From Penium margaritaceum (Eukaryota > Streptophyta > Zygnematophyceae > Desmidiales > Peniaceae): a DNA stretch of 64,000 nt. Of this stretch, positions 1 to 11,019 are shown one piece after another. Location of the stretch: NCBI GenBank assembly GCA_023375785.1, contig SZWC01000031.1, forward strand, positions 432,415-496,414, read 5' to 3'. Both the position numbers and the translations under genes were made by a program. Position 1 is the first letter of the stretch, and every line of letters starts with the position of its first letter. The notes under the pieces are model-generated. The model had not been told where the DNA came from and did not search any database. It saw only the letters and a list, made by a program, of their open reading frames with translations.

Positions 1-1339
1 AACGGACCGGACTTAGCTGGTCATAATTGGCTAAGGGAGGGCCTGTGACCATAACGGAGGCTATGAACATGCCAAATGTGGCCAAGTGGAAGGAGGCTGT
101 GGATAGCAAACTTGCATCCATTGAATAGAACAGAACATGGGTTCTATTGGACAGGCCTCCAAACGCGCATGTGGTGGGGTCAAAGTGGGTAGTCCGGAAA
201 TATTTGAAGTAGGAAGGTACTATTGACAAGTTCAAGGCAAAAGTTGTGGCGAAGGGGTTTTCCTAGCGTGCCCGCTCAGAGTATGAGGAGACCTTTGCGC
301 CTGTCGTCACCTTTGCTTCCATCATATCCATGTTGGGCATCGCTGCTATAAAAAAACTGGAGGTCCACCAGCTGCACGTCAAGACAGCTTTCCTCTCCGC
401 GAAGCTACATAAGGAAGTGTTGATGGAAGTGCTCAAGGGAGTGAAAGCTCTAGAAGGTAAGGTTTGCAAGCTAGTCAAAGCACTGTACATGCTGAAACAC
501 GCCCCAAGGATGTGGTAGAAGCAGATGGACGACTTCATGGATGTGCTCACTTTCACGCATAGCAAGAATGATTTGAGTGTCTATGTGCGGGAGGATAAGC
601 AAGACTTCATGCTGGTTGCCTTGTACGTAGATGACCTCATCATCTGCTCATTATCCATTGAGCTGTTGAGCAAGTGACAGAGCTGAGCAAAAGGTTTAAG
701 ATAAAGCTCATGGGTCAGCTCGAGTTCTATTCCGAGATAGTCGTCCACCATAATCTAGCAGCAGGTACCATCAAGCTGAACCAGACCAAGTATATCATGG
801 AGGTCCTCAAGCGCTACAACATGGAGGTTTGCAAGCCAGTCAGCGCACCCATGACAACAGACATCAAGCTCTCCTCCTCCATGAGGCCTAGCATGGAAGC
901 AAAACAACGTGAGATGAAGAACATTCCCTTCCAGTACGATGCTGGTAGCCTCATGTATGCCATTGTAGGAATAGGCCCTGATGTTTGCTATGCTGTGGGA
1001 CAAGTGAGGAGGTTTGTGGCCAATCCAGGCCCACAGCATTGGCAAGCACTTAAGCGCATCCTGTGCTATCTACAAAAGAAACGACACATGGGATTCTAGT
1101 TTGGAGGCCAAGAGGGATTTGATACGCTGCGGCTAGTGTGCTACACGGACGCCGACTTGGGACGAAGAATCAATGACAGAAATTCCACCTCAGGCTTCGT
1201 CTGCCTCTTGAACGGTGGTACAGTCATTTGAGCAAGGAGAAAGCAAGACTATGTCTCCCTCTCTACCGTTGAGGTAAAGTGTATCGCTCTATCAAAAACA
1301 TGGAAGGAGACACAGTGGCTACGCAGTTTGCTTGCTGAG
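1..1339 (+). mobile_element. Family A Ty1/copia fragment: reverse transcriptase and RNase H
   Basis: The stretch translates in pieces as the 3' half of a copia pol: an RT region (about 60-660) with AAIKKLEVHQ and the YVDDLII polymerase box, then an RNase H region (about 700-1339) with VGQVRRFVANPGPQHW. It matches the pol of the family A copies at 44.3-45.7 kb and 55.1-56.6 kb in order and strand. It starts at the window edge, so its left extent is unknown. On the right it passes directly into family B LTR sequence near 1336, at a few bases of shared sequence, with no family A LTR. It is a decayed fossil with roughly half a dozen or more breaks and looks old. Confidence 0.9.
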
Positions 1340-1827
1340 AAAAGAAAAAGGCAAGAAGTCCAGTCTCAAGACCTGATGGGAGAAATATCCACAAAGGCCC
1401 TTGGTTTTAGGATTGCCTTGTGGAGTGTGCTGACTAGGCTAAAAGTACCCTTCGTTACTTTTTAGGTGAGGTGAGATCCTTGTGTGCTAGCCATGGACAC
1501 ATGGCAATTCTCCATGGGGTTTGGGTTATGTGATCACTAGGATTGAGCCATGATAGCATTCTCCAGCTCTGTAGGTCGTGTGTGAGTATTCATCCTGATT
1601 GCTAGACTGATTTCCTATGTTGTATGAGATTGTGGACTCTAGTGTATGAGCCTTAGCCTCCATGGCTAACTGGTGTAGCTTGTGACAGGGCTGACATGCC
1701 CAAGCTCTAGGTCTATATGTACTCCATCATTTTGAGTGATTCAACAACCAATCTTTAGCACAAGTGATACCCTTTCATTCCCACATGCTTGTTGCTCCAA
1801 GGCCTTCTCTCTCCTCAAGTTCCAACA
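1336..1827 (+). repeat. Family B 5' LTR, right two-thirds (B1)
   Basis: Matches the right part of the complete family B LTRs (for example 46937-47675), beginning near the GAGAAAAGAAAAAGGC block and ending in the canonical TTCCAACA at 1827. The tRNA primer site follows directly. A TATA-like TATATGTA lies about 110 bp before its end, as in the sister LTRs. Confidence 0.9.
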
Positions 1828-1829
1828 CT

Positions 1830-1841
1830 TGGTATCAGAGC
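1830..1841 (+). promoter_or_regulatory. Primer-binding site of B1 (initiator tRNA-Met 3' end)
   Basis: TGGTATCAGAGC lies two bases after the LTR end. It is the reverse complement of the 3' terminus (GCUCUGAUACCA) of plant-type initiator tRNA-Met, the usual minus-strand primer of plant Ty1/copia elements. Confidence 0.93.
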
Positions 1842-2475
1842 AAGGTTCTGCCAGTTTCAGCCAACACAGGCCGCCACTTTGAGAGTGACGAGTTACAGTC
1901 AAAGGTTGACAAAATTTTTACAGTCGACCAGTGGATCTTCAAGTTCGCAAGTCAAGATTATCAATAAACCCAAGATCGCAGACATCTAATAGTTGGATTG
2001 AGAGTTAAGCTCAAACCGAGGTCAGCCAGGGCTACACTTTTCTCTATGATTAAGTTTGTCGCCTTGTGATGACCATAACTCTCTTGTTTCTTTGTCAAGT
2101 TTAAACACTAGTACATGCCAATTGAATTATTTTTCCTAAACTTTCCATTGGTGCAAAAACACTTGCATTCCATTGGTATGTTTTGGAGAAACGATGTTTT
2201 CAAGCTTGTTACTTTGACCTGGAGTAAGAGCAGCATCATACCTTGTTTTCAAAAGGGCATATCTCTTAAACTCCCCTGTTGATGACCGTGTTTTATGAGT
2301 GGATCTGGAAGGTTTTGAGCTGAATTATCCAGTTATGGGCAGATTGTTTCTAGATTTAGATTCTGCTCGCCTCTACACTCCATCTTCTGGCAGACAGATT
2401 TCTGGCACAACTAACAGCAAAAGCAAGGCTAGCACCACCACTCAAGCGCAGCGTTGAGCATCACCAAAGCTCAAA
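1842..2475 (+). other. Untranslated leader of B1
   Basis: About 630 bp between primer site and Gag with no coding signal. It matches the leaders of the other B copies (11020-11668, and the minus-strand leaders near 16.0-16.6, 28.0-28.4 and 33.6-34.2 kb). In plant copia elements this region normally holds packaging and dimerisation signals; none can be pointed to here. Confidence 0.7.
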
Positions 2476-5400
2476 ATGGCAGCAGTAGGCATGGTAACTG
2501 CAGCCCAGCCCTTGGAGAGGCTGGAAGGGCGCGCCAACTCCACGTTTGGGAAGATCCGTACCTGCCTCCTTTTGGAGGAGACGGGATTGTGGGAGGTGGT
2601 GGGCAACGACAAGCACACTCTGCCTCCACAGGTAAAAGGCATCACGGCAAAGCAGAGGATGGCGGGGAAGACGCTGCAAAAGGGTGTAGGAGATGTAAGT
2701 TCATCTAGAACTGTAGCAGCAGCATATGAGGAGTGGTGGAAGAAGATGATGCAGGCATCAAGCTGCTTGTCAACACCATCTCCAACCCGCATCTTCAGTA
2801 TGTGAGTGACAAGGCTACTGCAAAAGAGGGGTGGGACGCATTGTGCAAGAAGTATGAGAGAAAGGATCCTACATTCTTCATGTTTTTGGAGGAGAAGATG
2901 ATGGCGTTGAAAATGTAGGATTGTGAAGGGATGGAGGCCTACTTGGAAAGGGAAAATGAGCTAGCAAAGCAGATGAAATTAGCCGGCAACCATGTGGAAG
3001 AGACACGCTTCATTCTCCTCTTGCTGTGGAAACTCCTAACAAGCAACGACACATTGCAGGAGACGCCTGAGTGCCAGCCGACTCTCGACCTCGACTTCAT
3101 CTGCACGCACCTGGTCTAGGTAGAACATTGTTGTAATGCAAAGTGTAATGGCGGCAGCAACAATGAAGTAGTGTTTGTTGCCGTAGACTCACGTAACAAG
3201 TAGCAACAGTAGGCTAGGCAGTAGAGAGGCAAGAAGAAAAGCAAAGTGCCACTATTGCCAACTGAGGGGCACTACAAGAAAGAGTACTTCAAGTTCAAGA
3301 GGGACCCAAAGGAACAACAGCAGTATCAGTCCTTGAAACACCAGCAAACGCGACAGCCTCCATACAGCAACAGTAGCAATCACTATAGTGTCAGCAGCAG
3401 CATCAGCAGAACCACACTGGCATGCGCCACTTTGGCAACATGTAAATGGCCAAGGAGGTGCAAACGCCTCTTCATGGCAAAGTCCAACATGTCGCAGATG
3501 GAGAGGGCGGATCTGGCGTGATACAAGGACTCAGGGTGCTCAAAGAGTCCAACGCACCACAAGGAGTGGTTTATGCAGCTGCTCTGACTCCCACCCCGAC
3601 CTATTGCTTTGGGTGATGATCGGGTGGTGGATGCTGACGCGATTGGGATTGCGGAGATGTAGTTTGAAACCCCGTGAGGCATTAAAGAGGGAGTGTTCCA
3701 TGGCCTGCTGTATGTACGTGATACTACGTTCAACCTTCTCCCAATGTCTTCCATCACCAACACATGACTACGGGTCGTCTTTGACGACAACTATGGCTGC
3801 ATCCTCGACAAGGAAATGGGAGAGGAGTTGGCCAGGTCGGTGAAGGAAGGCGACATGTACCGCGTGTTAGGGGCAACCAAGATCCTGCGTGAGCAGAGTC
3901 TTGCAACAGTGGTGCAGGCAACAGATGGAAAAACATGGCATGCGTGCTACGGCCACATCGGCATGCACGCCTTGCATCAGCTTCAAATGAAGCATATAGT
4001 GCGTGACTTGCCCACCATCTCAGACTTTGAGCAGCAGTTGTGCATCTGCAATTTGGACGGGAAGCAGCATCGTGAGGTGTTCTCTGGAGTAGGGGAGCGC
4101 GAACTAGGTGCTGGAGCTAGTCCACACAAACGTGTGTAGCTTTGGAGGCTCTATGTATTTTTAAACCTTCATTGATGATTTTAGCCGTTACACTGCTTTG
4201 TACTTCCTTTCCTCCAAGGACCAGTGCTTTGACAGGTTCAAGGAGTTGAAGGAAATGGTCGAGAACCAAAAGGGCAAGAAAGTCAAGGCGTTGCGTAGCA
4301 ATCGCAATGGCAAGAACCTCAGTAAGGAATTCCAGAACTAACTCTCAGCAGTTGGCATCAAGGCGTAGCGAACCGCGCCATACCCGTTGCAGCAAAATGA
4401 CGTAGCAGAACACGCCAACCGCACAATCCTTGAGTCGGCATGCTCCATGTTGCACACGGCTCAGTCAACCTACGCCTTCTAGGCCGAAGTAGTGAGCAGT
4501 GAAGTGTACATCAAGAATCGCAGTCGAACCAAGGTGTAGGAGCAGATGACACCGTCCGAGGCCTGGTTTGGCAAGAAGCCAAGCGTGGGTCAACTGTGCA
4601 CATTTGGCAGCCAGGCGCACGTGCATGTGCCGAAGGAGAAGTGGCAGAAGTGGGACACGATTAGCGTAAATGCTGATAATTGGCTATGATATGGCCGGCA
4701 AGGTGTATCGCCTCTATGAGATGGATACTAGGAACATTATCATCTCTAGGGATGTGGTCTTAAACAAGAGCAACGTCATCGGCAACAACATCGTTTATGA
4801 TGAAGCAACAGATACAGCAGCAGACGAGGCACTGGGATTAGATATCTTTCCTCACCAAGTCTCTCCTGACCCTTCCTCTACAGTGGTAGTGGGAGAACCA
4901 CTCCACTCTCCCATGTTTGATGTAGCAAATACAGCAGCCACATGGGCAGAAGCAGAGGAAGGATATGCAGCACCACCAGTAGCACCAGTTCTACCTGCAG
5001 CATCGCGCCAGCTTCCTGCTAACGCCGTGGCACCAGGTCCTGTAGGTATCGTCTGAGGGTGCGCTACAAGCCTGGTGAGCGTGGGCATTTATCGATGGCA
5101 CAAAAACTAGACCAGATGAATTTTGCAGTTATAGCAGATTCAGATGAGCCAACGTCCAACAAGGAGGCCATGGCTGCACCAGATGTAGCAGATTGGGCGC
5201 AAGTTGTGTAGTAGGAGATACAATTGCACCTCGACAAGGGCACGTGGGAGCTAACTGAGCGTCCACCTGAACGCAAGGTAATCAAGTACAAGTGGGTGTT
5301 CAAGAAGAAGATGGAAACAGATGGCAACCTTAAAAATTACAAGGCGAGGCTCGTCGCCAAGGGCTACTCGCAGCATGAGGGCATTGACTATAGTGAAACC

Positions 5401-6688
5401 TTTGCTCCTATTGTAACGGTTTCCTCTGTGCACATGCTCCTCTCTTATACAGCGGCTGAGGAATTTGAGATCCACCACATGGATGTTCAGACGGCATTCT
5501 TGAACGGTAACTTGAAGGAGAAGATCAACATGGAGCAGCCACCACGATTCATCATGGATGTCCAGAGGCATCTCGTTTATAAGCTGCACAAGTCGCTGTA
5601 TGGCCTCAAGCAAGCATCGTGTGCTTGGCACCAAAAGTTTTATGCAGCACTGTAGTGCATGTGGTTTGAGCGTGGCAAGTGTGTCTAGACCGTTCATCGC
5701 TAGCAGCATGGTCATGAAGTAGTTATCATCATTGTCTATGTGGATGACACGCTCCTTTCCAATAGCATGTCTGCAATGCAAGAGTTCGAGGAGGCAATAA
5801 AGGAGGGCTTCTACATGTCAGATCTTGGGGAAGCCTCATACTTCCTCGGTATCCAAATCACGCTTGACCGCAAAGCACGTACCCTCTCGTTACAATAGAG
5901 CCGCTACATCAAGGATGTTTTGTAGCAGTTCGACATGGCAGAAGCAAAACCCATCGGCACGTTGCTTGAGACGCGGCAATACCTCATGAGCTTTAGTGGA
6001 AAAGCAGATGCAGCTGAGCGGCAAAAGTATCAAAGCACCCTGGGCAGTCTCATGTACCTGATGGTGGCAACCAGGCCGCACCTTGCACAGGCCGTGAGTC
6101 CTGTAAACCAGCACATGGAAAATCCCGGACCAGAGAACTAGAAGGAGGTGAAGCGGATGTTCCGCTACCTTGCTGGAACCATCAACATCGGCATCACCTA
6201 CAACGGCAACAACAACAGCATCATCGGCTACACAGACGCAAATTGGGCTTCAAACGCTGAGGTCCGCTAGTCCATCTCTGGACATGTGTTCCTCATGAAT
6301 GGCCGGGCCATCAACTGGTGTAGCAACAGTAGGTGATTGTGGCCACCTCAAGCACAGAAACTGAGTATGTGTCTCTCAATTTTGGAGCAAAGGAAGCAAT
6401 TTGGATCCAATGTCTCATCTCAGAGATGAGTGGGTGTGCGGCAGTTCCTGTTCTTGTGCGCGTCGACAAGGAGAGTGCAATCACACTCGCCAAGAACCCT
6501 GGGCACCATTTTCGCATCAAGCTCATTCATATTGCATATCATTCCATGTGGCACATGGTGCACGACGGTGCTATCAAGCTGGAATTCACTCCAACCAGCA
6601 AGCAGGTCACTGATTTTTCCACAAAACGAGTGACCCATGAAAAGCAGTACTTTTGCATAAAGGCATGTGGACGCATCCCACTCTGACT

Positions 6689-6705
6689 GCGGCAAAGTAA
6701 GAGAT
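6689..6705 (+). promoter_or_regulatory. Polypurine tract of B1
   Basis: A purine-rich GGCAAAG...AGAGAT block directly before the 3' LTR. The same block stands at 22278-22293 and, on the minus strand, at 23727, 29367 and 46652. It is the plus-strand DNA primer site in LTR elements. Confidence 0.85.
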
Positions 6706-7440
6706 TGTTCGGAAAGGGGCCATCCGGCTCAGTTTCAGGTTCACAAGAGCAATGTCCAGGAAACTACTAGATGCCTGCTTGGATTGGCCATCTGACTTCA
6801 CCATTTGAAAGATGAGGTAGCAAATTGACTACGATCAAAGTTTCAAGCCGATCAAACGGTCGGATTGGGAGATATGAAGTTTCAAAGTTTCCAAGGTCAT
6901 GGACCACCAATGTCTAGGTGACCATGGGTGACGGCTCCATGCCTTAGCCTGAGAAAAGAGAAAATCAAGAGGTCCAGACTCAAAACCTGATGGGAGAAAG
7001 ATCCAAAACGTTTCTTGGTCTTAGGATTGCCTTGTCAGAGTGTGCTGACTAGGACAAAAGTACATCTCCTTACTTTCTAGGTGAGGTGAGATCCTTGTGT
7101 GCTAGCCATGGATAGATGGCGATTCTCCATGGGATTGTGGGCCATGTGACCACTTGGAGTGAGCCATGAGAGCATTTTCCACCTCTCTAGGTCATGTGTG
7201 AGTGGTCAGCCTGATTACTAGACTGATTTCCTCCCTTGTGCAAGATTGTGGGCTCTAGTGTATGAGCATTAACATCCATGGCTAAGTGGTGTGGCTTGTG
7301 AGAGGGCCAACTTGCCCAAGCTCTAGATCTATATGTACTCCATTTCATGTGATTCAACAACCATTCTTCAGCACAAGTGATGTCCTTTCAGTCCCGCATG
7401 CTCGCTGCTCCAAGGCGCCATCGTTCCTCTAGTTCTAACA
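6706..7440 (+). repeat. Family B 3' LTR (B1)
   Basis: Complete 735-bp LTR starting TGTTCGGAA after the polypurine tract and ending TTCTAACA. It contains the family landmarks: the CCATCCGGCTC block near the start, TGGGAGAAA in the middle, and TATATGTACTCC about 110 bp from the end. Confidence 0.93.
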
Positions 7441-10400
7441 AGAGAGAGCTTGATTTGCGGTCATGTGTGAAGTGGATGCCGAGGAAGTATGATGCCTCCC
7501 CAAGATAAAACATCTTGAAGCTCTCTTGTATAGCCTCATTGAATTGATGTAGTGCACACATACTGTTGGAAAGAAGTAGCATGTCATCCACATAGACAAT
7601 GATGATGAGGATCTCATGCTTATGCTCATAGCGATACACATTTGAGTCACAGTCGGTGTGCTCAAACTCCATCCACTACAACGCCACATCCATCTTTTGG
7701 TTCTTAGTACGCGATGCTTGCTTAAGGTCGTACATCTACTTCTGCAGCTTGCGAACCATATGCTCATGGCCATCCATGAAAAAACTCATCGAGCTGCTCC
7801 ATGTAGATCTCCTCCTTCATGTCACCATTCAAGAATATCGTTTTAACATCCATGTGGTAAACCTCGATGTCCTCAGCTGCTGCATAAGAGAGAAGCGTGT
7901 GCACAAAGGTAAACTTTGTGATAGGGGCAAAGGTATATGTGGAGTCGATGCCTTTCTACTGCAAGTGGCCTTTGGCAACTAGCATTGCCTTTTACTCTTC
8001 CAGGTTACCATCTACTCCCCGCTTTTTCTTGAATACCCACTTTTACTTTATTACGTTGCGTCCAAATGGACGCTCAGTCATCTCCCACGTGCCATTGTCT
8101 GCCTGCGATAGTATCTCCCATTATACGGCTTGCAATCAATATGTTGCATATGGTGCAGCCATGGCCTCCTTGTATGACGCCGGCTCATCTGAGTCTCCTG
8201 CAACTATGATGTTCATCTGTTATGATTTATGTAGCATCTAGAAATGACCCCATTCACAGTGCCTCTGACATACGTGAGGGGGGTACGTACGACTTGGTAC
8301 ATGAATGTTAGCATGGAATGGCGCAGTACAATTGGCACAACTGCTGTTGCTTGTGGTTCTACATCTCCTTCTGCCTCTGCTTCTACTGATGAAGCTTTTG
8401 TTTTTGCTACATCTGACATGGGAGAGTAGAATGATTCTCCCACTGTCATAGTAGAGGAAGGGTCTGGAGAGATAGGATCAAGGAGAGTATCTACTCCCAC
8501 TTCTTTGTCAGCTGCTGGTTATGCTACCTCTTGATAGACAATACTGGTACGAATGATGTTGCTGTTGTTGACGATCACAACCTTGGAAAAGATGACGTGG
8601 CTTGTATTTGATAGGCCTTGCTTGCAACATCATAGCCGATCATCAGCATCTACGCTAACTTTGCATCCGAGTGTTGCCACTTCTCTTTCCGCACTTGCAT
8701 TTGTGCTAAGATGCCAAATGCGTGAAGATGACCTTTGCTCCGAACCCGCCCAAACCACGCCTCGTAAGGTATCATCTGCTCAAGCACCTTAGTTGGAGTG
8801 TGATTCTTGAAGTAGACCGTAGTGCGCACGGCTGCCACCCAGAAGTCATAGGTCAACCGAGTTGTGTGCAACATGGAGCGTGCCAACCCAATGATGGTGC
8901 GGTTGACACATCATGATACATCATTCAGAGACGGTGAGTATGACGTAGTGCGCTGCATCTTGATGCCTGCTACTGCAAGGTTGTCATGAAAACCCTTGCT
9001 CACGATCCCTCCACCGTGGTCGCTGCGTAGTGCCTTGATCTTCTTTCCCGTCTAGTTCTCCACCATTGCCTTGAATTCCTTGAACTTGTCAAGGCACTGG
9101 TGCTTGGAAGAAAAGAAGTACAGTGTAGTGTAAGGGCTGAAATTATCAATCAAGGCAATGAGTTACCTAGAACATTCAAAGCTCTGAGTCTGTATTGAGG
9201 TGGACAAGTCTTTGTGGACTACCTCCAGCGCTTTTTTTGCATATTCTCCTACTGGAGAGAACGTCTTATGATGATGCATCCCCTCGAAACAGCCGATACA
9301 CAATTGCTGCTCAAAGTTGGAGATGGTGTGTAAGTAACGTACTATGTGCTTTCATTGAAGCTTCTACATTGCGCGCATGCCGATGTGGCCGCACCACTCA
9401 TGCCAGATCTCGCTATTTGTTGCCTGTACCACTGCTGCAAGAACTTCCTCACACGGCATCTTGGTCACCCCCTATAGGCAATACATGCCGCCCTCCTTCA
9501 CTGACTTGGCTAACTCCTCTCCTGTGTCCTTGTTGAGAATATAGCCATAGTCATCATCAAAGACAACGCAAAGTCTTGTGTTGGTAAGAGAGGAGACTGA
9601 CAGGAGGTTGAACGCAACATGAAGTACATACGGTACGTCATGGAATACTCCCACTCAATGCAACATAGGGTCTTGCACTACATCTCCACAATCGTAACAT
9701 CCACAGCATATGATTCGTGATCATCACCGAGAGCAATAAGGCGAGGAGAGATTGAATATAGCTACGAGAACCATTCCATGTGGTGCATCACGTAATTGGT
9801 TTACCACGAGTCCATGTACCACGCCAGATCATCCTTCTCTACATGTGACTTATCAGACTTTAACACAAAGAGGCGGTCATGTACCTCCTTTGCCACATTC
9901 ATGTTGCCAAAGTTGCGTACTCTAGCCTGGTTTTGCAGCTGCTACTGCTGTTGCTGACATGGATATGACTGCTGCTCTTGTTGTTGTAAAAGATGATGCT
10001 TTGCTGTTCCTACCGCTGATTCGTCTGTTGTTGTTGCTGCTACTCCTTCTGGTTCCTCTTGAACTTGTAACACTACTTTTTGTACTGCTCCTGTTTTTGC
10101 CAGTAGTGGAATTCGCCTTTCTTCTTGCCTCTCTGTTTCAGAGACTCCTGCTGCTCCTCCTGGTTGCGGACGCTTGTGGCCACAAAATATATCTCACTGC
10201 TGCTGCCACCATTGTGCTTTGCAGCATTACAATGCGGTTCCACCTACACCAGGTATGTGTAGATGAAGTCAAGGTTGAGAGCTGGTTTGCACTCCAGCAT
10301 CTCTCGCACCATGTTGTTGCAGGTTGGGAGTCCCCTGAGTAAGAGGAGAATGAAGAATGCCTCCTCCACAAGATTCTCGGCCACTCTCAGTTGCTTTGCC

Positions 10401-10730
10401 AGATCCTTTGCATTGAGGTACGAGTCCATCCCTTTACGATTCCGCATTTTTAACGCCGTCATTGTTTCATCGAAGAGCATGAGGAATGCAAGATCCATGC
10501 TCTCATACTTCTTACATAATGTGTTTCATCCCTCCTTTGTAGTAGCCTTGCCACTCACGTACTGAAGATGCTGGTTGGAGATGATGCTGACAAGCAACCT
10601 ATAAGCCTGCCTCTCCTTCTTCGTCCACTTCTCATATGCCACTCTTGCAGCTACAGATGAACCTGCACCGACTGTACCCTTATATGGTGATATGCATGCC
10701 AGCACCTATGCCACGGTGATGCCTATAGCT
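7441..10730 (-). mobile_element. Family B Ty1/copia element B2, internal part (minus strand)
   Basis: Read right to left this is Gag (about 10.73-9.95 kb), protease (about 9.8-9.5), integrase (about 9.45-8.7) and the first part of reverse transcriptase (about 8.25-7.44). Visible pieces include Gag LAKQLRVAENLVEEAFFILLL, protease-region FHDVPYVLHVAFNLLSVSSL, integrase MARSMLHTTRLTYDFWVAAV, and RT IIIVYVDDMLLLSNS. The left end stops exactly at the 3' LTR of B1 and the right end at the start of the B3 LTR, so both LTRs of this copy are missing from the window. It is broken, with ten or more breaks. Confidence 0.9.
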
Positions 10731-11019
10731 TGTTGGGAAGAGGGCCATCCAGCTTAGTTTGAGGTCCACAAGAGCAAGTTCCAAGAAACTACCAGACGCC
10801 TGCTCTGATCATCATCTGACTTCAACATTGAAAAGATCATGTGGTAAATCGCAATGGCTAGGTTGTGTGGCTTGTGAGAGGGCTGACTTGCCCAAGCTAT
10901 AGCTCTAGATGTGCTCCATCATTTTGAGTGATTCAACAACCATTCCTTAGCACAAGTGATGCACTTCTAGTCCCACATGCTGGCTGCTCCAAGGCTCCCT
11001 CTCTCCTCCAGATCCAACA
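10731..11019 (+). repeat. Family B 5' LTR, short form (B3)
   Basis: Holds the left end (TGTTGGGAA, CCATCCAGC) and the right end (TATA-like region to CCAACA) of the family B LTR, but is only 289 bp. A weak primer site (TTTGGTACCACGGCC) follows. The first bases coincide with a similar TGTTGGG in family B gag, which may have helped the join with B2. Confidence 0.8.

Larger units (their letters stand above)
1336..7440 (+). mobile_element. Family B Ty1/copia element B1
   Basis: A near full-length family B copy. Parts in order: partial 5' LTR (1336-1827), primer-binding site, untranslated leader (to about 2475), Gag (about 2476-3500), protease (about 3530-3800), integrase (about 3900-4660), reverse transcriptase (about 5220-5900), RNase H (about 5940-6690), polypurine tract and 3' LTR (6706-7440). 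Recognisable protein pieces are TAAQPLERLEGRA at the Gag start, an integrase zinc region with HACYGHIGMHALHQLQ, RT with KYKWVFKKK, MDVQTAFLNGNL and LYGLKQAS, and RNase H with SSTETEYVSL. It is badly decayed, with well over ten breaks. By eye the two LTRs differ by around 15%, so it is one of the older copies. The 3' LTR abuts minus-strand family B pol at 7441, so B1 probably landed in another B copy. Confidence 0.92.

Noticed and set aside
9959-10342. Leucine-rich frame of about 127 codons that looks like a membrane protein
   Set aside because: It is the opposite strand of the CAG-rich Gag of B2. The leucines come from reading CAG repeats as CTG.
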